A stretch of DNA of 5,096 nt. Origin: an uncultured Eubacteriales bacterium (lineage in GTDB: Bacteria > Bacillota > Clostridia > Oscillospirales > Butyricicoccaceae). Below the pieces are notes generated by a model. That model did no database searches. It was not told the DNA's origin and saw nothing but the letters and a program-made list of their open reading frames with translations. The stretch covers positions 1 to 5,096 of the forward strand of contig CAJUIK010000103.1 in assembly GCA_910585875.1 (NCBI GenBank), in the 5' to 3' direction. The first letter of the stretch is position 1. Every line of letters starts with the position of its first letter. The position numbers and the translations under genes were made by a program. Positions 1 through 5,096 of this stretch are shown piece after piece.

Positions 1-1
1 G

Positions 2-730
2 GCCGTCCAGTGCGACGGCGGCGACAAGGACAACGCCATCCCCCGGGAATGCGACGCGGTTGTGCTGATCCCCCACGGCCGGAGCCAGGAAGCTTTGGAG
101 CTGATACGCCAGACAGAACAGGAAATCTTGGGCCAGCTGACTCCCGAGGACCAGGGCTTCCGCATCGACGCCGCCGTCGAGGAAAACGCCGATTGCCAGG
201 CCCTGGACCCGGCGGACACCTGGAAGATGGTGAATCTGATGGTCCTGCTGCCCTGCGGCCCTCAGCTGCGGGACCCGACTATGGACGATCGGGTGATTTC
301 CTCCGAAAACTTCGCCAGCGTCCACCTCTGCGAAAGAGGCTTGAAGTGCGTGATCTCCATGCGCAGCAGCGACGACGCCTTCCGCCAGGATATGGCCGCC
401 CGGCTGGATATCCTGGCCAGCCTGACCGACGCCGTCACCTTCCACCACGACGATTACGAATCCTGGGAAATTGAGAAAAACTCCCCCATCCGCAGCCAGA
501 CGCTGCAATGCTACAAAGAGCTGACGGGCAAAGAGGGCAAGGTCGTGGCCGTCCACGGCGGCTTGGAATGCGGCATTTTCCAAAAGCGTATGCCCGGCGT
601 GGATATGGTCACCGTCAGCTGCAATTGCTCCGGCGCCCATTCCCCGGACGAGCAGATGGAGCTGGATTCCTTTGCCCGGGTTTATCAGCTGCTCAAGGCC
701 ATTCTGGCCTCCCTTTGCAAAGCCGATTAG
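2..730 (+). CDS. pepD: Aminoacyl-histidine dipeptidase (PepD, peptidase family M20), C-terminal 242 residues
   Basis: The gene is cut by the left window edge, so the start and the N-terminal metal ligands are not visible. PepD-type enzymes are cytosolic zinc dipeptidases that split Xaa-His dipeptides such as carnosine and other unblocked dipeptides. The fragment opens in frame at base 2 with GGDKDNAIPRE, matching the family motif (GGTLRNAIPRE in E. coli) in the lid/dimerisation domain. It continues with the return to the catalytic domain and the signature HGGLECGIF at fragment residues 185-193. It then reaches GAHSPDE, whose His (about residue 213) corresponds to the final zinc ligand (His461 in E. 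coli PepD). The 29 residues after that His match the usual C-terminal length of about 485-residue family members, so the 3' end looks intact. One deviation is Ser-Cys-Asn-Cys before GAHSPDE, where many relatives have a Gly-Pro pair. The family assignment is firm; exact substrate preference is inferred from the family. Confidence 0.93.
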   Translation, partial: AVQCDGGDKDNAIPRECDAVVLIPHGRSQEALELIRQTEQEILGQLTPEDQGFRIDAAVEENADCQALDPADTWKMVNLMVLLPCGPQLRDPTMDDRVISSENFASVHLCERGLKCVISMRSSDDAFRQDMAARLDILASLTDAVTFHHDDYESWEIEKNSPIRSQTLQCYKELTGKEGKVVAVHGGLECGIFQKRMPGVDMVTVSCNCSGAHSPDEQMELDSFARVYQLLKAILASLCKAD

Positions 731-779
731 GTCTTTGAAAAGCGCGGGCGATTCTCCGCCAACGCGCGTCTCCTTTTAT

Positions 780-811
780 CGCAAGCCTCCCGCGGGAGGC
801 TTGCGTTTTTT
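780..811 (+). terminator. Rho-independent terminator after pepD
   Basis: An 11-bp perfect stem, CGCAAGCCTCC (780-790) pairing with GGAGGCTTGCG (795-805), closes a CGCG loop and is followed directly by six T (806-811). It lies 50 bases past the pepD stop. A second, weaker GC-rich hairpin precedes it: GCGCG 742-746 with CGCGC 763-767, and GGCG 747-750 with CGCC 757-760. The pepD transcript should end here, separating it from the next gene. Confidence 0.92.
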
Positions 812-828
812 CAAGAGTTTACAAACTA

Positions 829-861
829 TTGCTTTCTCCTCGGGAAAATTTGTGTTATAAT
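829..861 (+). promoter_or_regulatory. Extended -10 promoter for the cardiolipin synthase gene
   Basis: A perfect TATAAT at 856-861 is preceded by TGT at 853-855, giving the TGn extended -10 motif. No good -35 exists at the 17-bp spacing (TTTCTC at 833-838). TTGCTT at 829-834 would need a 21-bp spacer. An extended -10 commonly compensates for a weak -35. The predicted transcript start is near 868, just downstream of the pepD terminator, so this gene is transcribed on its own. Confidence 0.75.
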
Positions 862-886
862 GAACAATAAACCATTCTTATGGCCC

Positions 887-914
887 TCTGCCGGCTTGAG
901 AGGCAGAAAGGGGG
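887..914 (+). promoter_or_regulatory. Ribosome binding site region of the cardiolipin synthase gene, with small leader hairpin
   Basis: The only purine-rich Shine-Dalgarno-like run upstream of this gene is AGAAAGGGGG at 905-914. It lies 39 bases from ATG 954 but only 9 bases from an in-frame ATC at 924, which bears on the true start. Immediately before and partly overlapping it, TCTGCC (887-892) can pair with GGCAGA (902-907) across a 9-base loop. That could modestly hinder ribosome access, although a 6-bp stem is weak evidence of control. Confidence 0.45.
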
Positions 915-953
915 CGCCGCCTTATCTTCAAAAAATTAGTCAATTTCCTGACC

Positions 954-2453
954 ATGCGGGTGACGCTGGTCGGAATTTCCATTCTGATCCAGGCTGCGAT
1001 TCTGATGTCCGTCGTGCTGGAATTCGGCAATTATTTCGTCTATTTTTATGCTATTTCCCTGCTTTTCAGCCTTCTGGTGGTGCTGGGTATCGTCAACGGC
1101 GCCAGCAATCCAGCCTATAAAATCGCCTGGATTGTGCCGATCCTGCTCTTTCCCATTTTTGGCGGGCTGTTTTATCTGCTGCTGGGCGGCAACCATATGG
1201 GCCGCTGGTCCCGGCGGAAGATGCAGTCCGTCCAGCGCCAGATGGCCAACAACCTGAGGCGCAACGACAAACTCATCGACCAGACCCAGCAAACCTCCCC
1301 CTCCGCCGCCGGCCTGATGCGCTATGTCCAGCAATACGCTTATTGTCCCCCTTGGCAGAATACCAAAACCAAATATTATCCCCTGGGCGAGCTGGCCTTT
1401 GAAGATATGAAGGCCAGGATGCGGGAAGCGGAAAATTATATCTTTTTGGAATATTTTATTGTAGAAGACGGCAAGATGTGGGGCGAGATGCTGGACATCC
1501 TAAAAGAAAAGGCCGCCCAGGGCGTGGACGTGCGGATGATTTACGACGACCTGGGCTGCGTGCTGACGCTGCCCCACCATTATGATCGGCAGCTGGAGCA
1601 GATGGGCGTCAGGTGCTGCGTCTTCAACCCCTTCAAACCGGTGCTCTCCTCTCATTTCAACCACCGGGATCACCGAAAAATTTTAGTCGTAGACGGCCGG
1701 ACGGCTTTTACCGGCGGCATCAATCTGGCGGACGAATATATCAACGCCTACCCCAAATATGGCCATTGGAAGGACACCGCCATCCAGTTGGAAGGGCCCG
1801 CGGCCTGGAACATGACCATGATGTTTCTCACCATGTGGGATTTTCTCCGGGGCGAGGACGAAAAAATGGGGGATTTTTATCCCCAATTCCCCCCTCTCCA
1901 AACGGACGGCGTGGCCCAGCCCTTTTCCGACAGCCCGCTGGATCAGGAGCCGGTTTCCGAGACGGTTTATCTTCACCTGATCAACCAGGCCAACCGCTAT
2001 CTCTATATCAACACCCCCTATCTGATTATTGACAACGAAACGACCACCGCCTTGACCGCCGCCGCCAAGCGGGGGGTGGACGTGCGCATTATCACCCCCC
2101 ATATCCCAGATAAATGGTTTGTCCACGCCGTCACCAGAGCCAACTATGAGCTGCTCGCCCAGTCTGGGGTGAAAATTTACGAATACACCCCCGGCTTCAA
2201 CCACGCCAAAACCATCGTCACAGACGACCTATGGGGCGTGGTGGGCACCATCAACATGGATTTCCGCAGCCTCTACCTGCATTTTGAGTGCGGCGTGCTA
2301 CTTTATGGCGGCGACGTTATCATGAGCATCAAAAACGATTTTCTGCAAACCCTGCGCCGCTGCCAAAAGATTTCCTTGGAGGATTGCCGCAGCGTCAAAT
2401 GGTACCAGAAGCTGGGCCGGGCGCTGCTGCGGCTGTTCGCCCCCCTGATGTAA
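954..2453 (+). CDS. cls: Cardiolipin synthase, phospholipase D superfamily, membrane protein
   Basis: Cardiolipin synthase joins two phosphatidylglycerol molecules to form cardiolipin and glycerol at the cytoplasmic membrane. From ATG 954 the product is 499 residues. It has hydrophobic segments at about 3-22, 30-48 and 55-77 (the PLDc_N region), then two phospholipase D catalytic domains. HKD motif 1 is HRKILVVD with His240, Lys242 and Asp247, followed by FTGGIN. HKD motif 2 is HAKTIVTD with His417, Lys419 and Asp424, followed by GTINMDFRS. Both catalytic triads are intact, and the family hallmark NTPYLI occurs at about 353-358. ATG 954 has no ribosome binding site, and the frame is open upstream to a stop at 897. 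The upstream codons read LIFKKLVNFLT, a basic N-terminus typical of this family, so translation may begin at a non-ATG codon near 924 (509 residues). The gene has its own promoter and probably shares a transcript with the small acidic-protein gene that follows. Confidence 0.95.
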   Translation: MRVTLVGISILIQAAILMSVVLEFGNYFVYFYAISLLFSLLVVLGIVNGASNPAYKIAWIVPILLFPIFGGLFYLLLGGNHMGRWSRRKMQSVQRQMANNLRRNDKLIDQTQQTSPSAAGLMRYVQQYAYCPPWQNTKTKYYPLGELAFEDMKARMREAENYIFLEYFIVEDGKMWGEMLDILKEKAAQGVDVRMIYDDLGCVLTLPHHYDRQLEQMGVRCCVFNPFKPVLSSHFNHRDHRKILVVDGRTAFTGGINLADEYINAYPKYGHWKDTAIQLEGPAAWNMTMMFLTMWDFLRGEDEKMGDFYPQFPPLQTDGVAQPFSDSPLDQEPVSETVYLHLINQANRYLYINTPYLIIDNETTTALTAAAKRGVDVRIITPHIPDKWFVHAVTRANYELLAQSGVKIYEYTPGFNHAKTIVTDDLWGVVGTINMDFRSLYLHFECGVLLYGGDVIMSIKNDFLQTLRRCQKISLEDCRSVKWYQKLGRALLRLFAPLM

Positions 2454-2507
2454 TCAGAAAAATCAGACGAAAGTATCGGTTTTATTTGCTGTAAATAAGA
2501 TTCAAAC

Positions 2508-2513
2508 AGGAGG
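2508..2513 (+). promoter_or_regulatory. Consensus ribosome binding site AGGAGG for the acidic small protein
   Basis: A perfect AGGAGG lies 9 bases before ATG 2523. The in-frame TTG at 2517 is only 3 bases away, too close for a normal start. The site therefore fixes the start at 2523 and argues that this low-complexity reading frame is really translated. Confidence 0.85.
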
Positions 2514-2522
2514 AATTTGATT

Positions 2523-2822
2523 ATGAAAAAAGGGACTAAAGTCACGCTGTTTGCCGCCGCCGTCACCGGCGCAGCCTTAGCCGGCGCTAGGCTGGCCCGA
2601 CTCATTCGACTGCAAAACGAAGAGCTGAACGACCTGATCAACCAGGAGCCCGGCTACCGTCCGGAGCCCCAGGCGCCGGCGGAAGAGCCCGCCCCCCAGT
2701 CCCCAGGAGAGGCGGCGGAGGAACAAGACGAGCAAAGGGCGGAAGAAGCAGCCCCGGCCGCGGAGCAAGAGGAAGAAGAAACCCAAGAAGAAGAGGACGA
2801 CGATCTGGACGAATCCCTGTAA
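2523..2822 (+). CDS. Small membrane-anchored acidic protein of unknown function
   Basis: I do not recognise a family. The 99-residue product starts with a basic tip (MKKGTK) and an Ala-rich hydrophobic stretch at about residues 8-22, followed by Arg residues. This fits either a single N-terminal membrane anchor or an uncleaved signal. A short helical linker (LQNEELNDLINQ, about 31-42) leads into a Pro/Ala/Glu-rich tail (about 43-99) that ends in long runs of Glu and Asp, making it strongly negative and probably disordered. The perfect ribosome binding site and a terminator right after the stop show it is a true gene. It begins 69 bases after the cardiolipin synthase stop with no terminator or convincing promoter between, so co-transcription is likely. 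A link to membrane lipid biology is only an inference from position. Acidic tails of this kind evolve quickly, so homology searches may find only the N-terminus. Confidence 0.8.
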   Translation: MKKGTKVTLFAAAVTGAALAGARLARLIRLQNEELNDLINQEPGYRPEPQAPAEEPAPQSPGEAAEEQDEQRAEEAAPAAEQEEEETQEEEDDDLDESL

Positions 2823-2840
2823 CCCGCTTTTTTCGCGAAA

Positions 2841-2869
2841 AATAATCCCCTGTCGGGGATTATTTTTTT
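2841..2869 (+). terminator. Rho-independent terminator after the cardiolipin synthase/acidic protein pair
   Basis: AATAATCCCC (2841-2850) pairs with GGGGATTATT (2855-2864) across a TGTC loop, and the T-run extends to 2869. A-residues at 2838-2840 lengthen the stem. It overlaps a separate 14-base palindrome, TTTTTCGCGAAAAA (2829-2842), which could compete with the terminator stem. It begins about 19 bases after the preceding stop codon. Confidence 0.92.
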
Positions 2870-2927
2870 GTCCAAAATCTCCGGCGGAAATTTTTGCGCT
2901 CTCCTCAAAATGTTCACATTTTTTTAA

Positions 2928-2956
2928 TTGACAGGCAGCGCTTTTATCGATATTCT
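2928..2956 (+). promoter_or_regulatory. Strong sigma-A-type promoter of the MarR-family gene
   Basis: A perfect TTGACA -35 (2928-2933) is separated by exactly 17 bases from TATTCT (2951-2956), a -10 with four or five consensus positions. A T-rich run at 2919-2925 upstream could act as an UP-like element. The predicted transcript start is near 2963, about 43 bases before ATG 3006. The palindrome TATCGATA (2945-2952) overlaps the -10 and may be part of an operator. Confidence 0.82.
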
Positions 2957-3005
2957 TGAGCGTGTCATTATCGTTTCAAAAAGAACTAAAAGAGAGGAGA
3001 TTCGC

Positions 3006-3449
3006 ATGACTTTATTCAATTTATGGGAGCTCAATCTGCCCCTGAAAACGCTTTACGCCTCTTGCATGGACCCTGTATGTAAAAAATACAGCGTCAACCG
3101 GACAGAGCTGGATATTTTGCTCTTTCTGGCCAATAATCCCCAATACGACACCGCCGCCGACATTGTAAACGTCCGCTTTCTTGCCAAATCTCATGTTTCG
3201 ATCTCCATCAAAGAACTGGAAAAGCTGGGGTATCTGGAGGGGCGCCACAGCCCGGAAAACCACAAAACCATCCATCTCTCTATTCGGGATCAGGCGGCGT
3301 CGCTGGTGGCCGACGGCCAGCAGGCCCAGCAGAACTTCTATTCTATTTTATTCCAAAATACAGACCAGGCGGACGCAGAGGCGGCCAGCCGTTTTCTCCA
3401 CTGCGTGTCCCATAATATCCGCAGCTATTTGGAACGCCGCGAAAAGTAA
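3006..3449 (+). CDS. MarR-family winged-helix transcriptional regulator
   Basis: The 147-residue product has the size and layout of MarR-type dimeric repressors, which bind palindromic DNA and respond to small ligands or oxidation. The N-terminal helix is about residues 4-28. The winged helix-turn-helix runs from LDILLFLANN (about 35-44) through the recognition helix KSHVSISIKELEKLGYLE (61-78) to the wing SPENHKTIHLSI (82-93). A C-terminal dimerisation helix follows (about 95-147). The wing departs from the common D-x-R-R pattern, having Glu-Asn-His-Lys instead. AGAGGAG (2993-2999) sits 6 bases before ATG 3006. A longer frame from TTG 2928 would begin inside the -35 element and is not used. 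No co-directional target gene follows; the next gene is convergent, so autoregulation or a distant target is likely. Cysteines at 20, 25 and 133 could allow redox sensing, but nothing proves it. The regulon is unknown. Confidence 0.87.
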   Translation: MTLFNLWELNLPLKTLYASCMDPVCKKYSVNRTELDILLFLANNPQYDTAADIVNVRFLAKSHVSISIKELEKLGYLEGRHSPENHKTIHLSIRDQAASLVADGQQAQQNFYSILFQNTDQADAEAASRFLHCVSHNIRSYLERREK

Positions 3450-3462
3450 CGCTCAAGAGATG

Positions 3463-3510
3463 ATTTGTGAAAGGGGGATTTCATCAAAAAGATGAAATCC
3501 CCCGACAAAT
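3463..3510. repeat. Large inverted repeat between convergent genes, candidate shared 3'-end hairpin
   Basis: A perfect 13-bp stem, GGGGGATTTCATC (3473-3485) with GATGAAATCCCCC (3491-3503), closes a five-A loop. Outside it, ATTTGT (3463-3468) pairs with ACAAAT (3505-3510) across an uneven internal loop. It begins 13 bases after the MarR stop and ends 19 bases past the stop of the opposite-strand immunity gene. Neither strand has a proper T-tract after the stem. It may stabilise both 3' ends or act as an atypical bidirectional terminator. Confidence 0.75.
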
Positions 3511-3529
3511 AGGAAGCGATCTAAACTTT

Positions 3530-3949
3530 TTACCAGCTATCAAACACGCCTAGGAATTGAAAATATCCAAAGGTTTCATTTTGCACTTCTCTGATTGGGC
3601 CGTCATAAACTACTCTATCCAAAACAATAATCGCGTTATAGGGTCTATCCAATCCGTCGGGATATCTCCTTTTCAGCGCGTCAATATCAAAAATCTCCGC
3701 GCCTTTGACAAACTCGTCTATTTTGCTGGTTAAATTCTTTTGTAAAACCATAACCGCAAAATCTTCGTCATAGGTATTGATGCCAAAATCAACGCCCATT
3801 TCAAAGCCGATACAGTCGTCGTTCAAGAGGTCATACTCTTTTTCCCAATATTGTTCAAACAGTTCCCGGGATTTACAAACGCCGGCAAAAACCGAGCAGC
3901 AATTTTCGTTCGTACTGTAACTAACGTCTAATTGATCCACTCGCCTCAT
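3530..3949 (-). CDS. Imm22-like immunity protein (polymorphic toxin immunity family)
   Basis: Imm22-family proteins are predicted cytoplasmic antidotes encoded beside secreted polymorphic toxins; the toxin recognised by this one is unknown. The 139-residue product matches my memory of the family layout. SVFAGVCKSRELFEQYW (19-35) corresponds to the N-terminal strand and helix usually written as W-x-G-x-F-K-S-E-x-E. It is followed by the acidic EYD region, FGINTYDEDF (55-64), NAIIVLDRVVYDG (105-117) and the closing FQFLGVF (130-136). The Trp of the first motif is replaced by Phe-Ala. The start at 3949 is chosen because GGGAGG (3964-3959 on this strand) lies 9 bases upstream; the frame extends further to 4042 without a comparable site. 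The gene is visibly richer in A+T than its neighbours, which suggests horizontal gain. No toxin gene lies in the window and no clear promoter was found. Assignment is from motif memory, not a search. Confidence 0.72.
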   Translation of the reverse strand: MRRVDQLDVSYSTNENCCSVFAGVCKSRELFEQYWEKEYDLLNDDCIGFEMGVDFGINTYDEDFAVMVLQKNLTSKIDEFVKGAEIFDIDALKRRYPDGLDRPYNAIIVLDRVVYDGPIREVQNETFGYFQFLGVFDSW

Positions 3950-4044
3950 AGTATCCCGCCTCCCAGAAGAATTTCGGCTCGGCCCAATGAAAGCGATGCA
4001 ATCCATCGTAAAACACAGCCGAACGGACAGAGGCGCCAGCATAG

Positions 4045-4074
4045 AAAATAACCGCCGATCGGCGGCTATTTTTT
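4045..4074. terminator. Bidirectional palindromic terminator between the DUF6440-like and Imm22-like genes
   Basis: The 14-base perfect palindrome CCGCCGATCGGCGG (4052-4065) is flanked, after one mismatch, by AAAATA (4045-4050) pairing with TATTTT (4067-4072). Read rightwards it ends in six T (4069-4074); read leftwards it ends in TTATTTTCT. It lies about 70 bases past the stop of the leftward DUF6440-like gene, whose transcript it probably ends. It would also block rightward transcription escaping the MarR gene. Confidence 0.8.
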
Positions 4075-4143
4075 AGCGTTCAATCTGTCTCAGCGGCGGA
4101 AACTTTCGCTTTATGCAGCCTTGCCTTTTTTCATCCCCGGCGG

Positions 4144-4317
4144 TCAGTCTCGCTCCACAGGCGTGACAACCGGCTTTCCCTCTTGATTCAGCAGCGGCGT
4201 AAAGCCCGCCGCGTTCCCATTTCTGTGGAACAGGTAATTGACTCCTGTTTCTGTGTCAACCCAAATTTCAATCACATCAACGGCGCCCTGGCTATAAATT
4301 TTTTTGAAACGATTCAT
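4144..4317 (-). CDS. Small DUF6440-like protein
   Basis: The product is 57 residues. The start at 4317 is supported by AAAGGA (4329-4324 on this strand) 6 bases upstream; a frame extension to 4404 lacks such support. The body reads RFKKIYSQG (3-11), a strand ending in DTETGVNYLF (21-30), then GFTPLLNQEGKPVV (38-51). This matches what I recall of the DUF6440 family, whose members are short and carry a D-x-E-T-G-V-N-Y-L-F motif and a G-x-T-P-L-L-x-x-x-G-K-P motif. The biochemical role of that family is not known to me. There is no signal peptide or membrane segment, so it is probably a small cytoplasmic all-beta protein. It lies 102 bases downstream of the lytic transglycosylase in the same direction, with no terminator seen between them, and is followed by a hairpin terminator. 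Confidence 0.75.
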   Translation of the reverse strand: MNRFKKIYSQGAVDVIEIWVDTETGVNYLFHRNGNAAGFTPLLNQEGKPVVTPVERD

Positions 4318-4419
4318 AGGATTTCCTTTCAACTCATCCCGTCTCCATCGTCCAAGTGGAGAACCGGAAAATAATCCTCCTTGGCCCACAGAAAAGCCAA
4401 ACAAGGCCCGCCGTCAACA

Positions 4420-5096
4420 TCAGCGCAGCTCTTCGTTTTCCTCTTCACTTTGCAGCAAGAGCTGTTGGAGGAGCAGCCGGGCGGTCTCCTGCCGATACAG
4501 TTCGTTGGAACCATAGGCGGACTGGCTCGCCAGCGCGTCTCCAATCGCCGGATCTGAAAGAGCGGGACTGTCGCTCGCCGCCAGGGATAGGACGGAAAGA
4601 CCCGACGGAGCCGAGGTTTTCATGGAACCCGGCGACAGCGCGTCAGCGCCGGCGTATCCCAGCACCTTGTTCACATAGCCCTGGGTATAGGGCGGCGGCC
4701 CGCCGTACTTGTTCACCGCGCCGGGGCCGGCGTTATAAGCCGCCAGTGCTTTGGAAACATCTCCGTCAAAGCGATCCAGCATCTGGCGCAGATACTTGGC
4801 GCCGCCCATGATATTCTGAGCCGGGTCAAAGGAATCGGACACGCCCAGCGAACGGGCTGTGGCTGGCATCAGCTGCATGACGCCCTGGGCGCCGCAATGG
4901 GAAACGGCGTCGGCTTTGAAACTGGATTCCACCTTTCCCACAGCTTTGAGCAGCTCCACCGGCACGCCATAGGCCTCCGACGCCTCCTGGAAATAATCGT
5001 CATATCCCGTTTCGCCGCCCTGATAAGCCGCGGCAAAGACCTGGGCAAAACTCTGGCCGCTCTTTTGAGCCGGGGAAACGCCGCCCGACCCAAGAG
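4420..5096 (-). CDS. Lytic transglycosylase with SLT catalytic domain, N-terminus missing
   Basis: The gene enters from the right window edge and ends at TGA 4422-4420; about 224 residues are visible. Lytic transglycosylases cut the MurNAc-GlcNAc bond of peptidoglycan with formation of anhydro-MurNAc, outside the cytoplasmic membrane. In the visible fragment the goose-lysozyme-like SLT fold runs from about residue 32. It includes the catalytic Glu in GKVESSF (about 56), the GAQGVMQLMPATA motif (68-80), the helix FDPAQNIMGGAKYL (89-102) and the AYNAGPGAV signature (119-127). The frame is open through the edge, with a Ser/Gly/Gln-rich linker before the domain, so the apparent start at GTG 4965 is not real; it would cut away the first helix. 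The tail after about residue 150 is a Ser/Ala-rich linker ending in a Leu/Gln/Glu helix with no domain I recognise. Export signal and full length cannot be judged. A cell-wall remodelling, flagellar or secretion role are all possible. Confidence 0.93.
   Translation of the reverse strand, partial: LGSGGVSPAQKSGQSFAQVFAAAYQGGETGYDDYFQEASEAYGVPVELLKAVGKVESSFKADAVSHCGAQGVMQLMPATARSLGVSDSFDPAQNIMGGAKYLRQMLDRFDGDVSKALAAYNAGPGAVNKYGGPPPYTQGYVNKVLGYAGADALSPGSMKTSAPSGLSVLSLAASDSPALSDPAIGDALASQSAYGSNELYRQETARLLLQQLLLQSEEENEELR

Noticed and set aside
860..1120. 86-codon rightward frame beginning at ATG 860
   Set aside because: Its ATG overlaps the TATAAT -10 element, so it lies before the transcript start, and it runs through the cardiolipin synthase coding region in another frame.
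936..1334. 132-codon leftward frame inside cls
   Set aside because: His/Gln/Gly-rich shadow of the cardiolipin synthase gene with no ribosome binding site and no family resemblance.
1683..2204. 173-codon leftward frame inside cls
   Set aside because: Opposite-strand shadow of a gene whose two HKD motifs prove the sense frame.
2928..3005. 26-residue N-terminal extension of the MarR-family protein from TTG 2928
   Set aside because: The TTG is the first half of the TTGACA -35 box; ATG 3006 has a well-spaced AGAGGAG and gives a normal family length.
4110..4134. Seven-codon minus-strand frame MKKGKAA just after the DUF6440-like gene
   Set aside because: Too short to support as a gene, and the G-run before it is too close to the ATG for a ribosome binding site.
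4376..4382. AAGGAGG on the minus strand, a perfect-looking ribosome binding site
   Set aside because: No ATG, GTG or TTG follows at a usable distance; the first ATG gives only four codons, so it appears to be chance or a remnant.
4318..4404. 29-residue N-terminal extension of the DUF6440-like protein
   Set aside because: Composition is not like the family, and ATG 4317 has AAAGGA at 6 bases.
4389..4417. Minus-strand TTGACG (4417-4412) as a -35 for the DUF6440-like gene
   Set aside because: The matching -10 at 17 bases is TTTCTG, too poor to call a promoter without other support.
4356..4811. 151-codon rightward frame opposite the lytic transglycosylase
   Set aside because: Arg/Pro-rich shadow of a gene with a clear SLT domain on the other strand.

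Overview
The base composition (G+C-rich coding, A+T-rich control regions), AGGAGG-type ribosome binding sites, sigma-A-like promoters and short U-tract terminators suggest a fairly GC-rich low-abundance-of-operons Firmicute, most likely a gut-type Clostridia. This placement is inferred from style and protein families; no taxonomic marker is present.

The left part reads rightwards. It opens with the last 242 residues of a PepD-type aminoacyl-histidine dipeptidase (2-730), closed by a strong hairpin terminator. An extended -10 promoter (853-861) then drives a complete class of cardiolipin synthase with two HKD motifs (annotated from ATG 954). A small membrane-anchored, extremely acidic protein of unknown function (2523-2822) follows, and the pair ends at a second clear terminator. 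Next is a self-standing MarR-type regulator (3006-3449) with a near-consensus promoter.

The right part reads leftwards and converges on the MarR gene. From the window edge inwards it holds a lytic transglycosylase lacking its N-terminus (4420-5096), a 57-residue DUF6440-like protein (4144-4317), a palindromic hairpin with T-tracts on both strands (4045-4074), and a noticeably A+T-richer gene for an Imm22-like immunity protein (3530-3949). A large U-less inverted repeat (3463-3510) sits between the two converging genes.

Functionally, the left side is housekeeping: peptide turnover and membrane phospholipid synthesis. The right side combines a peptidoglycan-cleaving enzyme with two small accessory genes. 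The Imm22 homologue hints at a polymorphic-toxin immunity island, but no toxin lies in the window. I see no CRISPR array, tRNA, rRNA, insertion sequence or convincing novel multi-gene system. The most useful oddities are the cardiolipin synthase start site, the orphan immunity gene, the acidic small protein and the convergent inverted repeat.
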